From Clostridia bacterium (lineage in GTDB: Bacteria > Bacillota > Clostridia > Lachnospirales > Lachnospiraceae): a stretch of DNA of 38,701 nucleotides. The notes under the pieces were generated by a model. That model saw only the letters and a list, made by a program, of their open reading frames with translations, made no database searches and was not told the origin of the DNA. This document shows positions 15,393 through 24,114 of the stretch, one piece after another (positions within the stretch are counted from its first letter, which is position 1; each line of letters opens with the position of its first letter). Both the position numbers and the translations under genes were made by a program. The stretch spans positions 1 to 38,701 of the forward strand of contig CAJTDE010000038.1 in assembly GCA_910574835.1 (NCBI GenBank), given 5' to 3'.

Positions 15393-17771
15393 ATGAACAA
15401 GAAAGTATTAAAAACCTTAGAATATGACAAAATTATAGAACAGCTATCCCTTCTGGCGGGAAGCGACGGGGGGCGTAAGCGCTGTCTTTCCCTTGTACCC
15501 GGCTGCCGTCTTGACGAGATTAACCAGGCGCAAAAAGAAACGGATGACGCACTGAAGCGTTTATACCGTAAGGGGAGCGTCTCCTTCTCCGGCGTCAGGG
15601 ATGTGAAAGCTTCCTTCAAAAGACTGGAGATTGGCGGCTCCCTGAACGCCGCGGAACTTTTGCAGATATGCAGTCTTCTGGAAGCGGCCGGACGTGTGAA
15701 GCGGTATGCCCGAAGCGCAGAGACAGAAGGCGAAAACGAGGACAGCCTTGATCCGCTTTTTTGGGCCATCGAGCCCTGTACCCCCTTATCTGCCGAGATA
15801 CGAAGATGTATCTTGTCGGAGGAAGAGATCAGTGATGACGCCAGTCCGGAGCTTCGCCAGATACGCAGAAATATCCGTACTGCCAATGACCGTATTCACA
15901 GTACCCTGGCCGGACTGATCAACGGCTCCTCCCGCAGCTATCTGCAGGATGCTGTGATCACACAGAGAAACGGCCGTTACTGTGTTCCCGTCCGGGCGGA
16001 ATACCGAAGCCAGGTCCCTGGTATGATACACGATCAGTCCTCCACCGGTTCCACTCTGTTTGTGGAGCCTATGGCGGTTGTAAGGCTGAATAATGATCTG
16101 AAAGAGCTTCATTTAAAGGAACAGGAAGAGATTGAACATGTTCTGGAACGCTTAAGCGAGGAAACCGTTTCTTTTACGGAAGCCATTCTGCAAAATTATG
16201 AGCTTTTGACCGAATTGGATTTTATCTTTGCGAAGGCAGCTCTTGCAAAGAATATGAAGGCCGTCTGTCCCGTGTTCAATACCAGAGGGGAAATTCATAT
16301 CAAGGAAGGACGCCACCCGCTTTTGGATTCGGAAAAAGTGGTTCCCGTAACCATTCGGCTGGGAAGAGATTTTGATCTCCTCATTGTAACCGGTCCCAAC
16401 ACGGGCGGAAAAACCGTGTCCTTAAAAACAGTGGGGCTTCTGACGCTTATGGGGCAGGCCGGACTTCAGATTCCTGCCGCTCCTCATTCGGAGCTTGCCC
16501 TATTTGAGGATGTGTATGCGGATATCGGTGATGAGCAGAGCATCGAGCAGTCCTTAAGCACCTTTTCCTCTCATATGACCAATATCATCCGTATTTTAAA
16601 TGAGGCTTCGCTGAACTCACTGGTGCTCTTTGATGAGCTCTGTGCCGGAACCGATCCCACGGAAGGGGCGGCCCTTGCCATCTCCATTCTCTCCCATTTG
16701 CACAAGATGGGGATTCGGACGATGGCTACCACCCACTACAGTGAGCTGAAGGTCTATGCCCTCTCCACACCCAGGGTGGAAAATGCTTCCTGCGAATTTA
16801 ATGTAGATACCTTAAGCCCCACCTACCGGCTTCTGATTGGAATCCCGGGCAAGAGCAACGCCTTTGCCATTTCCTCCAAGCTTGGGCTTCCCTCTTTCCT
16901 GATTGAAGAAGCAAAAACCCATCTGAGCGAGCAAAGCGAAAGCTTCGAGGATCTAATAGCGGATCTGGAGGCCAGCCGCAGAACCAGTATTCAGGAACAG
17001 GAGGAGATTCGCCTTCACAAGGAAGAGATCGAACGCCTCCGGGCCGCTCTGGAAAAAAAGCAGGAAAAACTGGAGGATCAGAGGGAACGCATTTTACGGG
17101 AAGCCAACGAGCAGGCCCGGAAAGTGCTTAAGGAAGCCAAGGACTATGCGGATCAGACCATGAAGGACTTCCACAAATTCGGAAAATCCAATATCTCCGT
17201 AAGCGAGATGGAGGCCGAGCGCGCCCGTCTCAGGGAACGGCTTCAAAAAACAGAGGAAAAGCTTTCTCTCAAAAAAGAACAGGCGCCCAAAAAGCAGTTA
17301 AAGCCTTCGGATCTGCATCTGGGAGATTCGGTCCGCGTATTAAGCCTCAATCTGGAAGGCTCCGTATCCTCCCTGCCGGATGCAAAGGGAAATCTGTTCG
17401 TACAGATGGGGATTCTGCGTTCCCAGGTCAAGCTTTCCGATCTGGAGCTGATTGACGAACCGGTGATTACCGGAAAGAACTTCAGCAAAAGCGGCGCCGG
17501 AAAGATTAAGATGAGCAAGTCCGCCAGTGTCAGCACGGAGATCAATCTCATCGGAATGACGGTGGACGAGGCTCTGGCTCACTTGGACAAATACCTGGAT
17601 GACGCTTCCCTGGCCCATCTTCCTTCCGTGCGCATTGTCCACGGCAAGGGAACGGGAGCTCTCCGAAAAGCAGTTCACACCCACTTAAAACGCTGTAAAT
17701 ATGTAAAATCATTCCGATTGGGTGAATTCGGAGAAGGAGACGCCGGTGTTACCATTGCGGAATTTAAGTAA
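15393..17771 (+). CDS. mutS2: endonuclease MutS2
   Basis: The 792-residue MutS2 protein is an ATPase linked to suppression of recombination and to ribosome-collision rescue in Bacillus. The N-terminus NKKVLKTLEYDKIIEQL is typical. Walker A is GPNTGGKT (334-341) and Walker B is LVLFDELCAGTDP. The signature ADIGDEQSIEQSLSTFSSH lies between them. A long coiled coil spans about 510-640, and a C-terminal Smr nuclease domain (about 715-792) carries the VRIVHGKGTGALR motif. It is full length. The response regulator begins 15 nt after the stop, so cotranscription is likely. Confidence 0.96.
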   Translation: MNKKVLKTLEYDKIIEQLSLLAGSDGGRKRCLSLVPGCRLDEINQAQKETDDALKRLYRKGSVSFSGVRDVKASFKRLEIGGSLNAAELLQICSLLEAAGRVKRYARSAETEGENEDSLDPLFWAIEPCTPLSAEIRRCILSEEEISDDASPELRQIRRNIRTANDRIHSTLAGLINGSSRSYLQDAVITQRNGRYCVPVRAEYRSQVPGMIHDQSSTGSTLFVEPMAVVRLNNDLKELHLKEQEEIEHVLERLSEETVSFTEAILQNYELLTELDFIFAKAALAKNMKAVCPVFNTRGEIHIKEGRHPLLDSEKVVPVTIRLGRDFDLLIVTGPNTGGKTVSLKTVGLLTLMGQAGLQIPAAPHSELALFEDVYADIGDEQSIEQSLSTFSSHMTNIIRILNEASLNSLVLFDELCAGTDPTEGAALAISILSHLHKMGIRTMATTHYSELKVYALSTPRVENASCEFNVDTLSPTYRLLIGIPGKSNAFAISSKLGLPSFLIEEAKTHLSEQSESFEDLIADLEASRRTSIQEQEEIRLHKEEIERLRAALEKKQEKLEDQRERILREANEQARKVLKEAKDYADQTMKDFHKFGKSNISVSEMEAERARLRERLQKTEEKLSLKKEQAPKKQLKPSDLHLGDSVRVLSLNLEGSVSSLPDAKGNLFVQMGILRSQVKLSDLELIDEPVITGKNFSKSGAGKIKMSKSASVSTEINLIGMTVDEALAHLDKYLDDASLAHLPSVRIVHGKGTGALRKAVHTHLKRCKYVKSFRLGEFGEGDAGVTIAEFK

Positions 17772-17786
17772 GGAGACTGATTGATT

Positions 17787-18488
17787 ATGGTAGCAAAACA
17801 GAAAATTCTTATCGTAGACGACGATGCAAATATTGCGGAGCTTATCTCCCTCTACCTTACAAAGGAATGCTTCGAAACCATGATGGTTCATGACGGGGAG
17901 GAGGCCCTGTCCGTATTCGACAGCTTTGGGCCGAATCTGATTCTTCTGGATCTGATGCTTCCCGGCATTGACGGCTATCAGGTCTGCCGGGAGATACGGG
18001 CCAAATCAGCCACTCCTATTATTATGCTCTCCGCCAAAGGAGAGGTCTTTGACAAGGTTTTGGGCCTGGAGCTTGGGGCTGACGACTATATTATTAAGCC
18101 TTTTGATTCCAAAGAACTGGTCGCCCGGGTAAAGGCCGTGCTCCGGCGCTATCAGCCGGCCAAGCCGGAGGCTCCCAAATCCTCTGCCAAGGTAGTGGAA
18201 TACCCTGAGCTGGTGATCAATCAGACCAACTACTCCGTTCTCTACAAGGGCGTGCCTGTGGATATGCCGCCCAAGGAGCTGGAGCTTCTCTACTTTCTGG
18301 CCTCCTCGCCCAACCAGGTATTTACCAGGGAGCAGCTTCTCGATCACATCTGGGGTTATGAATATATCGGAGATACACGTACCGTAGATGTACATATCAA
18401 GCGTCTCCGGGAAAAGATCAAGGATCATCCTACCTGGAGCCTGTCCACCGTGTGGGGAATCGGCTACAAATTTGAAGTCAGAGGATAG
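17787..18488 (+). CDS. OmpR-family response regulator
   Basis: The roughly 233-residue protein has a receiver domain with acidic pocket DDD (11-13), phosphoacceptor Asp55 (LILLDLMLPG) and conserved Lys in DYIIKPFD. A winged-helix DNA-binding domain (about 135-233) ends in TVWGIGYKFE. The TTG at 17781 is also in frame, but the ATG at 17787 has AGGAG 11 nt upstream and is more conventional. It is followed 7 nt later by its partner kinase. The target genes are unknown; the DUF885 gene just downstream is one candidate. Confidence 0.93.
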   Translation: MVAKQKILIVDDDANIAELISLYLTKECFETMMVHDGEEALSVFDSFGPNLILLDLMLPGIDGYQVCREIRAKSATPIIMLSAKGEVFDKVLGLELGADDYIIKPFDSKELVARVKAVLRRYQPAKPEAPKSSAKVVEYPELVINQTNYSVLYKGVPVDMPPKELELLYFLASSPNQVFTREQLLDHIWGYEYIGDTRTVDVHIKRLREKIKDHPTWSLSTVWGIGYKFEVRG

Positions 18489-18495
18489 ACGCTTT

Positions 18496-19929
18496 ATGAA
18501 ACATTCCCTCTATTTAAAATTTATATTAACGTATGTGGTATTTGGTTTCCTAAGCTTCTTTATCATTGCCACCTTCAGCTCGCAGATGACCCTGAATCAC
18601 CTGACCTCCCAGAAGGCGGAAAGCTTGTATAAGGAAGCCAACTACATCTCCACAAATTTTGTGCGGAGCTACTACTCCAAAAGCCAGGATGCGGATTCTC
18701 TCCGGGCCATTCACTCCCAATTTCAGGCTCTGGATATGTATCTGGGGGCTTCCATCTGGCTTTTGAACTCCGACGGCACCATACTGGTGGATTCGGATGC
18801 CGCCTTTTCCGAGAATACCGCCTCCGGCATGAGCGCCTTTGACCCTACGGATATGGGGAACCGCTACTATGTCATCGGCAATTTCTATGACACCTTTGAA
18901 GAAGAGGTGCTTTCCGTTGCCGCACCCATTACCTATAACTTTCGGACACGCGGTTATGTTCTGATTCACATACCCCTGTCCTCTATTGAAGGGGAGCGGG
19001 ATCAGATTCTGAATATCACTTATTTAACGGTTCTTCTGGTTTTCCTTCTGTCCCTTCTGGTACTGGCTGTTTTTACCTTTACCGTATACCGGCCTCTGAT
19101 GAAAATTACCGAGGCCGCCCGGCAGTATGCCCAGGGAAATTTTAAATATACGCTTGAAATTTATGAGGAGGACGAAATGGGCCAGCTGGCGGACACGCTG
19201 AATTATATGTCCCACGAGCTGGGCGAGTCCGACGACTACCAGAAGAAATTCGTCGCCAATATCTCCCACGACTTCCGTTCTCCCTTAACCTCCATCAAGG
19301 GCTATCTGGAAGCCATCCTGGACGGAACCATCCCTCCGGAAATGCAGGAAAAATATCTGAATACGGTCCTTATGGAGACAGAGCGGCTCAACAAGCTCAC
19401 AAGCGGCTTACTGGCCTTAAATTCTTTCGACACCAAGCGAAACCGTCTGGATATCACCAATTTTGACGTCAATGGGGTGATTAAAAATACCATCGCTTCC
19501 TTTGAAGGCCAGTGCCGGGAACGCCATATTACCCTTGAGCTTCTCTTTGACGCCAAGCAGCAGTATGTATCCGCAGATATGGGAAAGATTCAGCAGGTTA
19601 TGTACAACCTCTTGGATAATGCCATTAAGTTCAGTCCCAACGACTCGATTATAACCATCGAAACGACCCTGCGCCATGAAAAGGTCTTTATTTCCGTAAA
19701 GGATGAAGGAGTCGGGATTCCCAGGGACAGCATGAAGAAGATCTGGGAGCGGTTTTACAAGACGGACGCCTCCCGGGGCAGGGATAAGAGGGGAACCGGA
19801 CTGGGACTGGCCATTGTGAAGGAGATTATCACCACTCACGGGGAGCATATCAACGCCATCTCTACGGAAGGGGTGGGAACGGAATTTATCTTTACACTTC
19901 CCCGTGTTCCGGAATCGGAGGATGCTTAA
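18496..19929 (+). CDS. membrane sensor histidine kinase
   Basis: The 477-residue kinase has TM1 (about 8-30), an extracellular sensor loop of about 140 residues resembling a PAS-like fold (31-173), TM2 (about 174-198), HAMP (about 198-248), a dimerisation domain with phospho-His258 (ISHDFRSPLTS), and an ATPase domain with the N box NLLDNAIKFS, DEGVGI and GTGLGLAI. All catalytic motifs are intact. The frame is open back to 18388, inside the regulator gene, but MKHSLYLKF at 18496 starts the membrane segment and is the real start. It pairs with the preceding regulator. The signal is not known. Confidence 0.93.
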   Translation: MKHSLYLKFILTYVVFGFLSFFIIATFSSQMTLNHLTSQKAESLYKEANYISTNFVRSYYSKSQDADSLRAIHSQFQALDMYLGASIWLLNSDGTILVDSDAAFSENTASGMSAFDPTDMGNRYYVIGNFYDTFEEEVLSVAAPITYNFRTRGYVLIHIPLSSIEGERDQILNITYLTVLLVFLLSLLVLAVFTFTVYRPLMKITEAARQYAQGNFKYTLEIYEEDEMGQLADTLNYMSHELGESDDYQKKFVANISHDFRSPLTSIKGYLEAILDGTIPPEMQEKYLNTVLMETERLNKLTSGLLALNSFDTKRNRLDITNFDVNGVIKNTIASFEGQCRERHITLELLFDAKQQYVSADMGKIQQVMYNLLDNAIKFSPNDSIITIETTLRHEKVFISVKDEGVGIPRDSMKKIWERFYKTDASRGRDKRGTGLGLAIVKEIITTHGEHINAISTEGVGTEFIFTLPRVPESEDA

Positions 19930-19986
19930 ATTATCTGTTAAGACAGTAGAAAAATGCAGCAATGTTAAAGGAGGAGCCCACAGACC

Positions 19987-21738
19987 ATGAAAAAGACCAC
20001 CAATCACACCCTTTGCAGACGTACCATTGTCCTGCTTCTCACCCTTTCCCTGATATTCGCCTCTGTGACAGGCTGTAATTCCGGGAAGAAGGCGGCAAAA
20101 GCACAGGAACGCTTTGATGCTTTTACCAATGAAGTTTTTGTTTCCGATATTACGGAAAATATTCTGAATCTCCACTGGACCCTGGCCTTCCCTGAGAATT
20201 ACGGGATTGATGATTACAAAATATCCTTCGGCAGCTTTTCCAAGGAATATGAAGAAGAATCCTACCAGGAGCTTCGTGATATGTTAAAGGAGCTGAAGGA
20301 TTTTGATTACGATCTGCTGACGGAGGATCAAAAGCTGATCTACGATATTATGCTGACTTACGGGGAGGATAATCTGAAAACGGAAAAATACAGGCTCTAT
20401 TATGATTATCTGTCTCCCACCAACGGAGTGCAGTCTTATCTGCCCACCCTCCTTGCGGAATATAAATTTTACAAAAAGCAGGACGTTGCGGATTATCTGA
20501 ATACCTTGCGGCTGTTTCCGGACTACTTTAAGGATCTGATGGCCTTTGAGCAGGAGCAGTCGGAAAATGGATTTTTTATGCCGGATTTTGAGGCTGACAA
20601 GGTGATTGACCAGTGCCAGCAGTTTATGGAAGATCCGGAAAACCACTATCTCATTGACAGCTTTAATCTGCGTCTTGATGAGACAGACTTCCTTACGGAT
20701 GAGGAAAAGGAAAGTTATCGCAAGGAAAATGCGGATTTAGTACAAAATACGATGATTCCGGCTTACGGTTATCTGGTGGAAGAGCTTGCAAAGCTGAAGG
20801 GCACCGGGGAAAACGATGCCGGCTTATGTTACTTTAAGGACGGAAGAGAGTTCTATGAGCTTCTTGTGCGGGATTCGACCGGCTCCGATAAGTCCGTGGA
20901 GGAGTTTGAGGACTTGATTCTTAAGAAGATGCAGAGTGATCTGGAAACCATCTGGGAGCTTTCTTTGGAGGATGAAGATTTTGACCGCATGATGGAGTGT
21001 CCGGTGGATCTCAGCGATCCCTATGCGGTTCTCAATCAGTTAAAGGAAGGGCTTGCCGAGGATTTTCCGGCTTCCGGCGAGCTGCCCTTTAAGGTGAGCT
21101 ATGTTCCGTCTTCTATGGAGGAGTATATGAATCCGGCTTATTATATTCTTCCTCCTGTGGATTATCTGGAAAATAATGCCATTTATATTAATAATAAACA
21201 TTCCAGTGATGATATCGAGCAGTTTGTCACTCTGGCCCACGAGGGCTTTCCGGGACATCTGTATCAGACGACTTATTTTTACGGGAAAGAGCCTTCTCCT
21301 ATCCGCAAGCTGTTCGGCTTCTCCGGGTACTCGGAAGGCTGGGGCACTTATGCGGAAATCTATGCCTACCGGCTGGCCGGACTGGATGATAAAATGCTTC
21401 AGCTGAATGAATTGAATAAGACTTATACGCTTGCGCTTTACTGCCTGACGGATATGGGCATCAACTATGAGGGCTGGACGCTTGAGGATACGGAGGAGTT
21501 CCTTGGTATTGATAAGGAAACCTGCCGGGAGATCTATGAAATGATGGTGGAAGAGCCTGCTCTTTATCTTGCTTATTACGGAGGGTATCTTGAGTTTGTG
21601 GAGCTTCGGGAGAAGGCGATGGAAACCCTTGGGGAAAAATTTGATTTGAAGGAATTTCATACCTTTCTGTTAGATATGGGTCCGGCTCAGTTTGAGATTA
21701 TTGAGGATCGGATGGAGGACTGGATGGAGAAGCAGTAA
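19987..21738 (+). CDS. DUF885 family metallopeptidase-like lipoprotein
   Basis: The 583-residue exported protein has a signal ending in the lipobox SVTGC (Cys about 30). The DUF885 hallmark HEGFPGH is at residues 418-424, followed by a GYSEGWGTYAE segment providing likely zinc ligands. This is the pattern of the DUF885 family of predicted zinc hydrolases or peptidases. No biochemical role can be given from sequence. A GGAGG site precedes the ATG. It follows the kinase by 57 nt and is closed by a hairpin at 21769, so it may belong to the regulon of the two-component pair. Confidence 0.85.
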   Translation: MKKTTNHTLCRRTIVLLLTLSLIFASVTGCNSGKKAAKAQERFDAFTNEVFVSDITENILNLHWTLAFPENYGIDDYKISFGSFSKEYEEESYQELRDMLKELKDFDYDLLTEDQKLIYDIMLTYGEDNLKTEKYRLYYDYLSPTNGVQSYLPTLLAEYKFYKKQDVADYLNTLRLFPDYFKDLMAFEQEQSENGFFMPDFEADKVIDQCQQFMEDPENHYLIDSFNLRLDETDFLTDEEKESYRKENADLVQNTMIPAYGYLVEELAKLKGTGENDAGLCYFKDGREFYELLVRDSTGSDKSVEEFEDLILKKMQSDLETIWELSLEDEDFDRMMECPVDLSDPYAVLNQLKEGLAEDFPASGELPFKVSYVPSSMEEYMNPAYYILPPVDYLENNAIYINNKHSSDDIEQFVTLAHEGFPGHLYQTTYFYGKEPSPIRKLFGFSGYSEGWGTYAEIYAYRLAGLDDKMLQLNELNKTYTLALYCLTDMGINYEGWTLEDTEEFLGIDKETCREIYEMMVEEPALYLAYYGGYLEFVELREKAMETLGEKFDLKEFHTFLLDMGPAQFEIIEDRMEDWMEKQ

Positions 21739-21768
21739 ATTTTATTGTTCTGTTTCCGTAAATGGCAG

Positions 21769-21800
21769 CAGCCGGGAAGTGTTATATTTCCCGGCTGTTT
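21769..21800 (+). terminator. intrinsic terminator after the DUF885 gene
   Basis: CAGCCGGGAA (21769-21778) pairs with TTCCCGGCTG (21788-21797) around a 9-nt loop and is followed by TTT. It is 30 nt past the stop. The convergent minus-strand operon ends at 21896, so it may also use this hairpin. Confidence 0.7.
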
Positions 21801-21895
21801 GCGGTTCCAATCAAAACCGTGATAAAAGCGCTCCCGTCCCACAGCTTCCGACAATTTGCTACCAACAGTTTATTTCATATGCAGAACAGTCCAGT

Positions 21896-22144
21896 TTATT
21901 CAAATCCATCATCTTCCAATTCCCAGTATTGATTTGGTTTCAGCTCCGGTTTTGGTAATAACCGCATTTGAACTACCCAGTTTTTATTTTCGTTTCTAAC
22001 TGCCCGCATTTTCAAGCAATACTTTAACCATTTGGGCTGCTCTTCCATTGGATGCAGTTCTTCAAATTTTTTACATGCGGCAAATATGGACAAGTCACGG
22101 TCACTCTTTTGCTTGTCTCGATTATTTGATATCTCCAATGCCAT
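21896..22144 (-). CDS. unknown 82-residue protein coupled to nucleotidyltransferases
   Basis: I do not recognise this family. The small soluble protein is charged, with a basic middle (KYCLKMRAVRNENKNW) and an acidic C-terminus (ELEDDGFE). It has no signal or membrane segment. Its ATG at 22144 lies inside the end of the upstream nucleotidyltransferase gene (stop at 22122), and the GGTGGGGGGTG before it can act as a ribosome binding site, implying translational coupling. An alternative GTG start at 22147 exists. Being third in a compact overlapping operon suggests a partner or accessory subunit of the two nucleotidyltransferases. Confidence 0.6.
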   Translation of the reverse strand: MALEISNNRDKQKSDRDLSIFAACKKFEELHPMEEQPKWLKYCLKMRAVRNENKNWVVQMRLLPKPELKPNQYWELEDDGFE

Positions 22145-22907
22145 CACCCCCCACCATCCTCAAAAATATCCCATCCAAAGCCTCCCACCCCGGATTCCTG
22201 TCATCCGCCATCTCCTTTGAAATCTGCCCGTATCTCGCAATTTCATCCTCAATAAATCGCTGAATCACCGGTATCCTTGGATTCATATCCCTCTCATCAC
22301 TCTCCGCCTTTTTCGCAAGCATCTCCCCTATCTTATCTGTCAGTTCGCCCGGAAGCTCCTGCTTGAGCAGTTCTTCAAAACGCACCGGAGGAACAGCGTG
22401 ATTATGCTCCACATACCGGCACGCCAGGAGCGGCCGCAGCGCATAGATGTACTTCTTATACCTTACCTCACTGCCTTGCAGATACTGCCTGTAAGTGCTG
22501 TTGGCCGTTCCATAATAGTGATAAAGCGCGGCCTTCTCGGAAAAATACTGTCCGCAGCACTCGTAAATCTCCTCCCATTCCTTAGTCGTTTTATAAACAA
22601 CCGGAGAATTTGCCCACTCAAAAATAACGGCGTTTCCTTTATGAAACTGAACGAGAGCCTTTCTCAAATCCCATCCGTTGATATCCAATACCTCATCAAG
22701 CTGCCACTCAATCACATCCCGCTTTTCCTGTAAACTCAGATAAGCCTCTTTCTCTCTCACATAGACAAATCTCACATCATAATCACTGTCGGGAGATTCC
22801 ACGCCCCAGGCCCGGCTTCCTGATTCCACCGCATAAAGAACCCGGACCCGTTCCTTCTTTTCAATCTCTGCAAGCTTTTCCCGGATTTCCCTTGCCACGT
22901 CTCTCAT
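22122..22907 (-). CDS. RlaP/YcgL-type predicted nucleotidyltransferase (gene 2 of operon)
   Basis: The roughly 261-residue protein belongs to the polymerase-beta nucleotidyltransferase superfamily, COG3541/RlaP type (Bacillus YcgL). The N-terminal catalytic motif is GSRAWGVESPDSDYDVRF, giving Gly30-Ser31 and the metal-binding Asp42 and Asp44. A helical C-terminal part has conserved YKKYIYALRPLLACR. Members have been proposed, from gene neighbourhood analyses, to act in RNA repair, but no reaction is established. GAGGGGG lies upstream of the ATG at 22907. It overlaps the first nucleotidyltransferase gene by 47 nt and the small downstream gene by 23 nt. Confidence 0.8.
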   Translation of the reverse strand: MRDVAREIREKLAEIEKKERVRVLYAVESGSRAWGVESPDSDYDVRFVYVREKEAYLSLQEKRDVIEWQLDEVLDINGWDLRKALVQFHKGNAVIFEWANSPVVYKTTKEWEEIYECCGQYFSEKAALYHYYGTANSTYRQYLQGSEVRYKKYIYALRPLLACRYVEHNHAVPPVRFEELLKQELPGELTDKIGEMLAKKAESDERDMNPRIPVIQRFIEDEIARYGQISKEMADDRNPGWEALDGIFLRMVGGDGIGDIK

Positions 22908-23925
22908 CAAATTCCCCCTCTATCGCTCTTAGATTTACATATTCCATTAATTGCTCAACAGCCTCCATATCCGGATTGTCCGGCAGGCGGCTATTTTGCG
23001 TCGCCGTATCCAGACGCTTTTCATAATCTCCCAGAATTTTATAAAACTCCCCGGAAAAGGTCTTATCTTCTTTCTGAAAATCCCCCCGCCGGATACTTTT
23101 CAGCAGTTCCAGATCATCTGTCCTGCGAGTCTTGATTTCCCCCTTTTCCAAAATGTCAATCGCCATCATAAAAAGGCGGATCAGATGCATGGCGTGTTTG
23201 TTCAGATGATTGTCATCCTTCTTTTTGTTGCGCTTGCCTATCTTGTCATAGTCCCGAATCACATGGTTCATGGCGCCGAGCATATTCTCATAGTCTCGTA
23301 AAGGCAGATGCCGGTAGTCCGCATCAATGAACAGCTCTGTGTCAAGCTCCGGGTTCTCTGACTTATCAATATAAATGTGAATCCTCCCCTTATCAAACAT
23401 ATCATTTTTCCGTCTGAAATCCTCCAGAGCATTTTTCACAGAATTAAAAATGTGCCGCTCCCGTTCCTGCTGGGGCATGGAGTCCCGGGCGATTGCATTC
23501 TGCAGCCTCCGAAGCTGTGCGCCTGCATATCCTCCAAAGGACTTCGCCGCCCTTTTTGACAGAAACAGATGCTTGTTTTCTAACAGCAATTCCCCCAGGG
23601 GCCTTTTAATCAGATACTGTTCCTCATCCAGCCCCAACATCTCAATGGTATTCGGATTACACTCCAGAAGAAGGCGGATAATCTTATTAAAGGAATAAAT
23701 CACCGTATCCGTATGAACATCCTCATACTGCTCAAAGCTGGTCAATCCCAGGAGATCCGAGGGCAGGTTCAGCGCAATCCCTCTGAAATCTATATCGCTG
23801 TCCTCACGATTTGTGCCGTAAGCATAGCTCCCCCCAAGGCCCAGAAGAATAATGCGGCCGCCAAGCCTTGGATTCGTCCTTAAAAAATCGTATTCCGTTG
23901 AATAAATTAGCTTCTTAAAATCCAT
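22861..23925 (-). CDS. RlaP/YcgL-type predicted nucleotidyltransferase (gene 1 of operon)
   Basis: The roughly 354-residue protein is a second, divergent member of the same superfamily. Its motif GGSYAYGTNREDSDIDFRG places Gly32-Ser33 and metal-binding Asp44 and Asp46 near the N-terminus. The rest is mostly helical (NKHAMHLIRLFMMAIDIL), as in nucleotidyltransferases with a substrate-binding helical bundle. The frame remains open to 24075, but the upstream residues look non-conserved. The ATG at 23925 with AGG 8-9 nt before it starts directly at the domain, so I chose that start. Two paralogous enzymes in one overlapping operon suggest a heteromeric or two-step RNA modification role. This is inference. 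Confidence 0.8.
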   Translation of the reverse strand: MDFKKLIYSTEYDFLRTNPRLGGRIILLGLGGSYAYGTNREDSDIDFRGIALNLPSDLLGLTSFEQYEDVHTDTVIYSFNKIIRLLLECNPNTIEMLGLDEEQYLIKRPLGELLLENKHLFLSKRAAKSFGGYAGAQLRRLQNAIARDSMPQQERERHIFNSVKNALEDFRRKNDMFDKGRIHIYIDKSENPELDTELFIDADYRHLPLRDYENMLGAMNHVIRDYDKIGKRNKKKDDNHLNKHAMHLIRLFMMAIDILEKGEIKTRRTDDLELLKSIRRGDFQKEDKTFSGEFYKILGDYEKRLDTATQNSRLPDNPDMEAVEQLMEYVNLRAIEGEFDERRGKGNPGKACRD

Positions 23926-24070
23926 TTTCTTTACCTGCCAGTCTGATTGTCGCCAAACTCCAAAAAATACGCCTGAAATGGTCCCTGTTCGCTCCGCGGC
24001 CGGTAACCTGAAATACACTAAGGCCGCCGGCCCGACAATGCTCTTATCCGGTACGGCAGCCTTATACTGA

Positions 24071-24104
24071 TACACCGGCGCCGATACGGCGCTGCACCGG
24101 TGTA
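24071..24104 (-). terminator. GC-rich hairpin after the hydratase gene
   Basis: TACACCG (24071-24077) pairs with CGGTGTA (24098-24104). An inner GCGCCG/CGGCGC stem (24078-24092) has an ATA loop, leaving a 5-nt bulge. It starts 10 nt past the hydratase stop on the minus strand. No clear U-run follows, so termination is only probable. Confidence 0.4.
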
Positions 24105-24114
24105 ATATTAACAG

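Noticed and set aside
15302-15886. 194-codon minus-strand frame over the start of mutS2
   Set aside because: It is a shadow of MutS2, with a Ser/Arg-rich low-complexity translation and no homology signal.
18388-18495. Upstream extension of the first histidine kinase into the regulator gene
   Set aside because: The 36 extra residues come from another frame of the regulator, and the membrane segment begins at the ATG at 18496.
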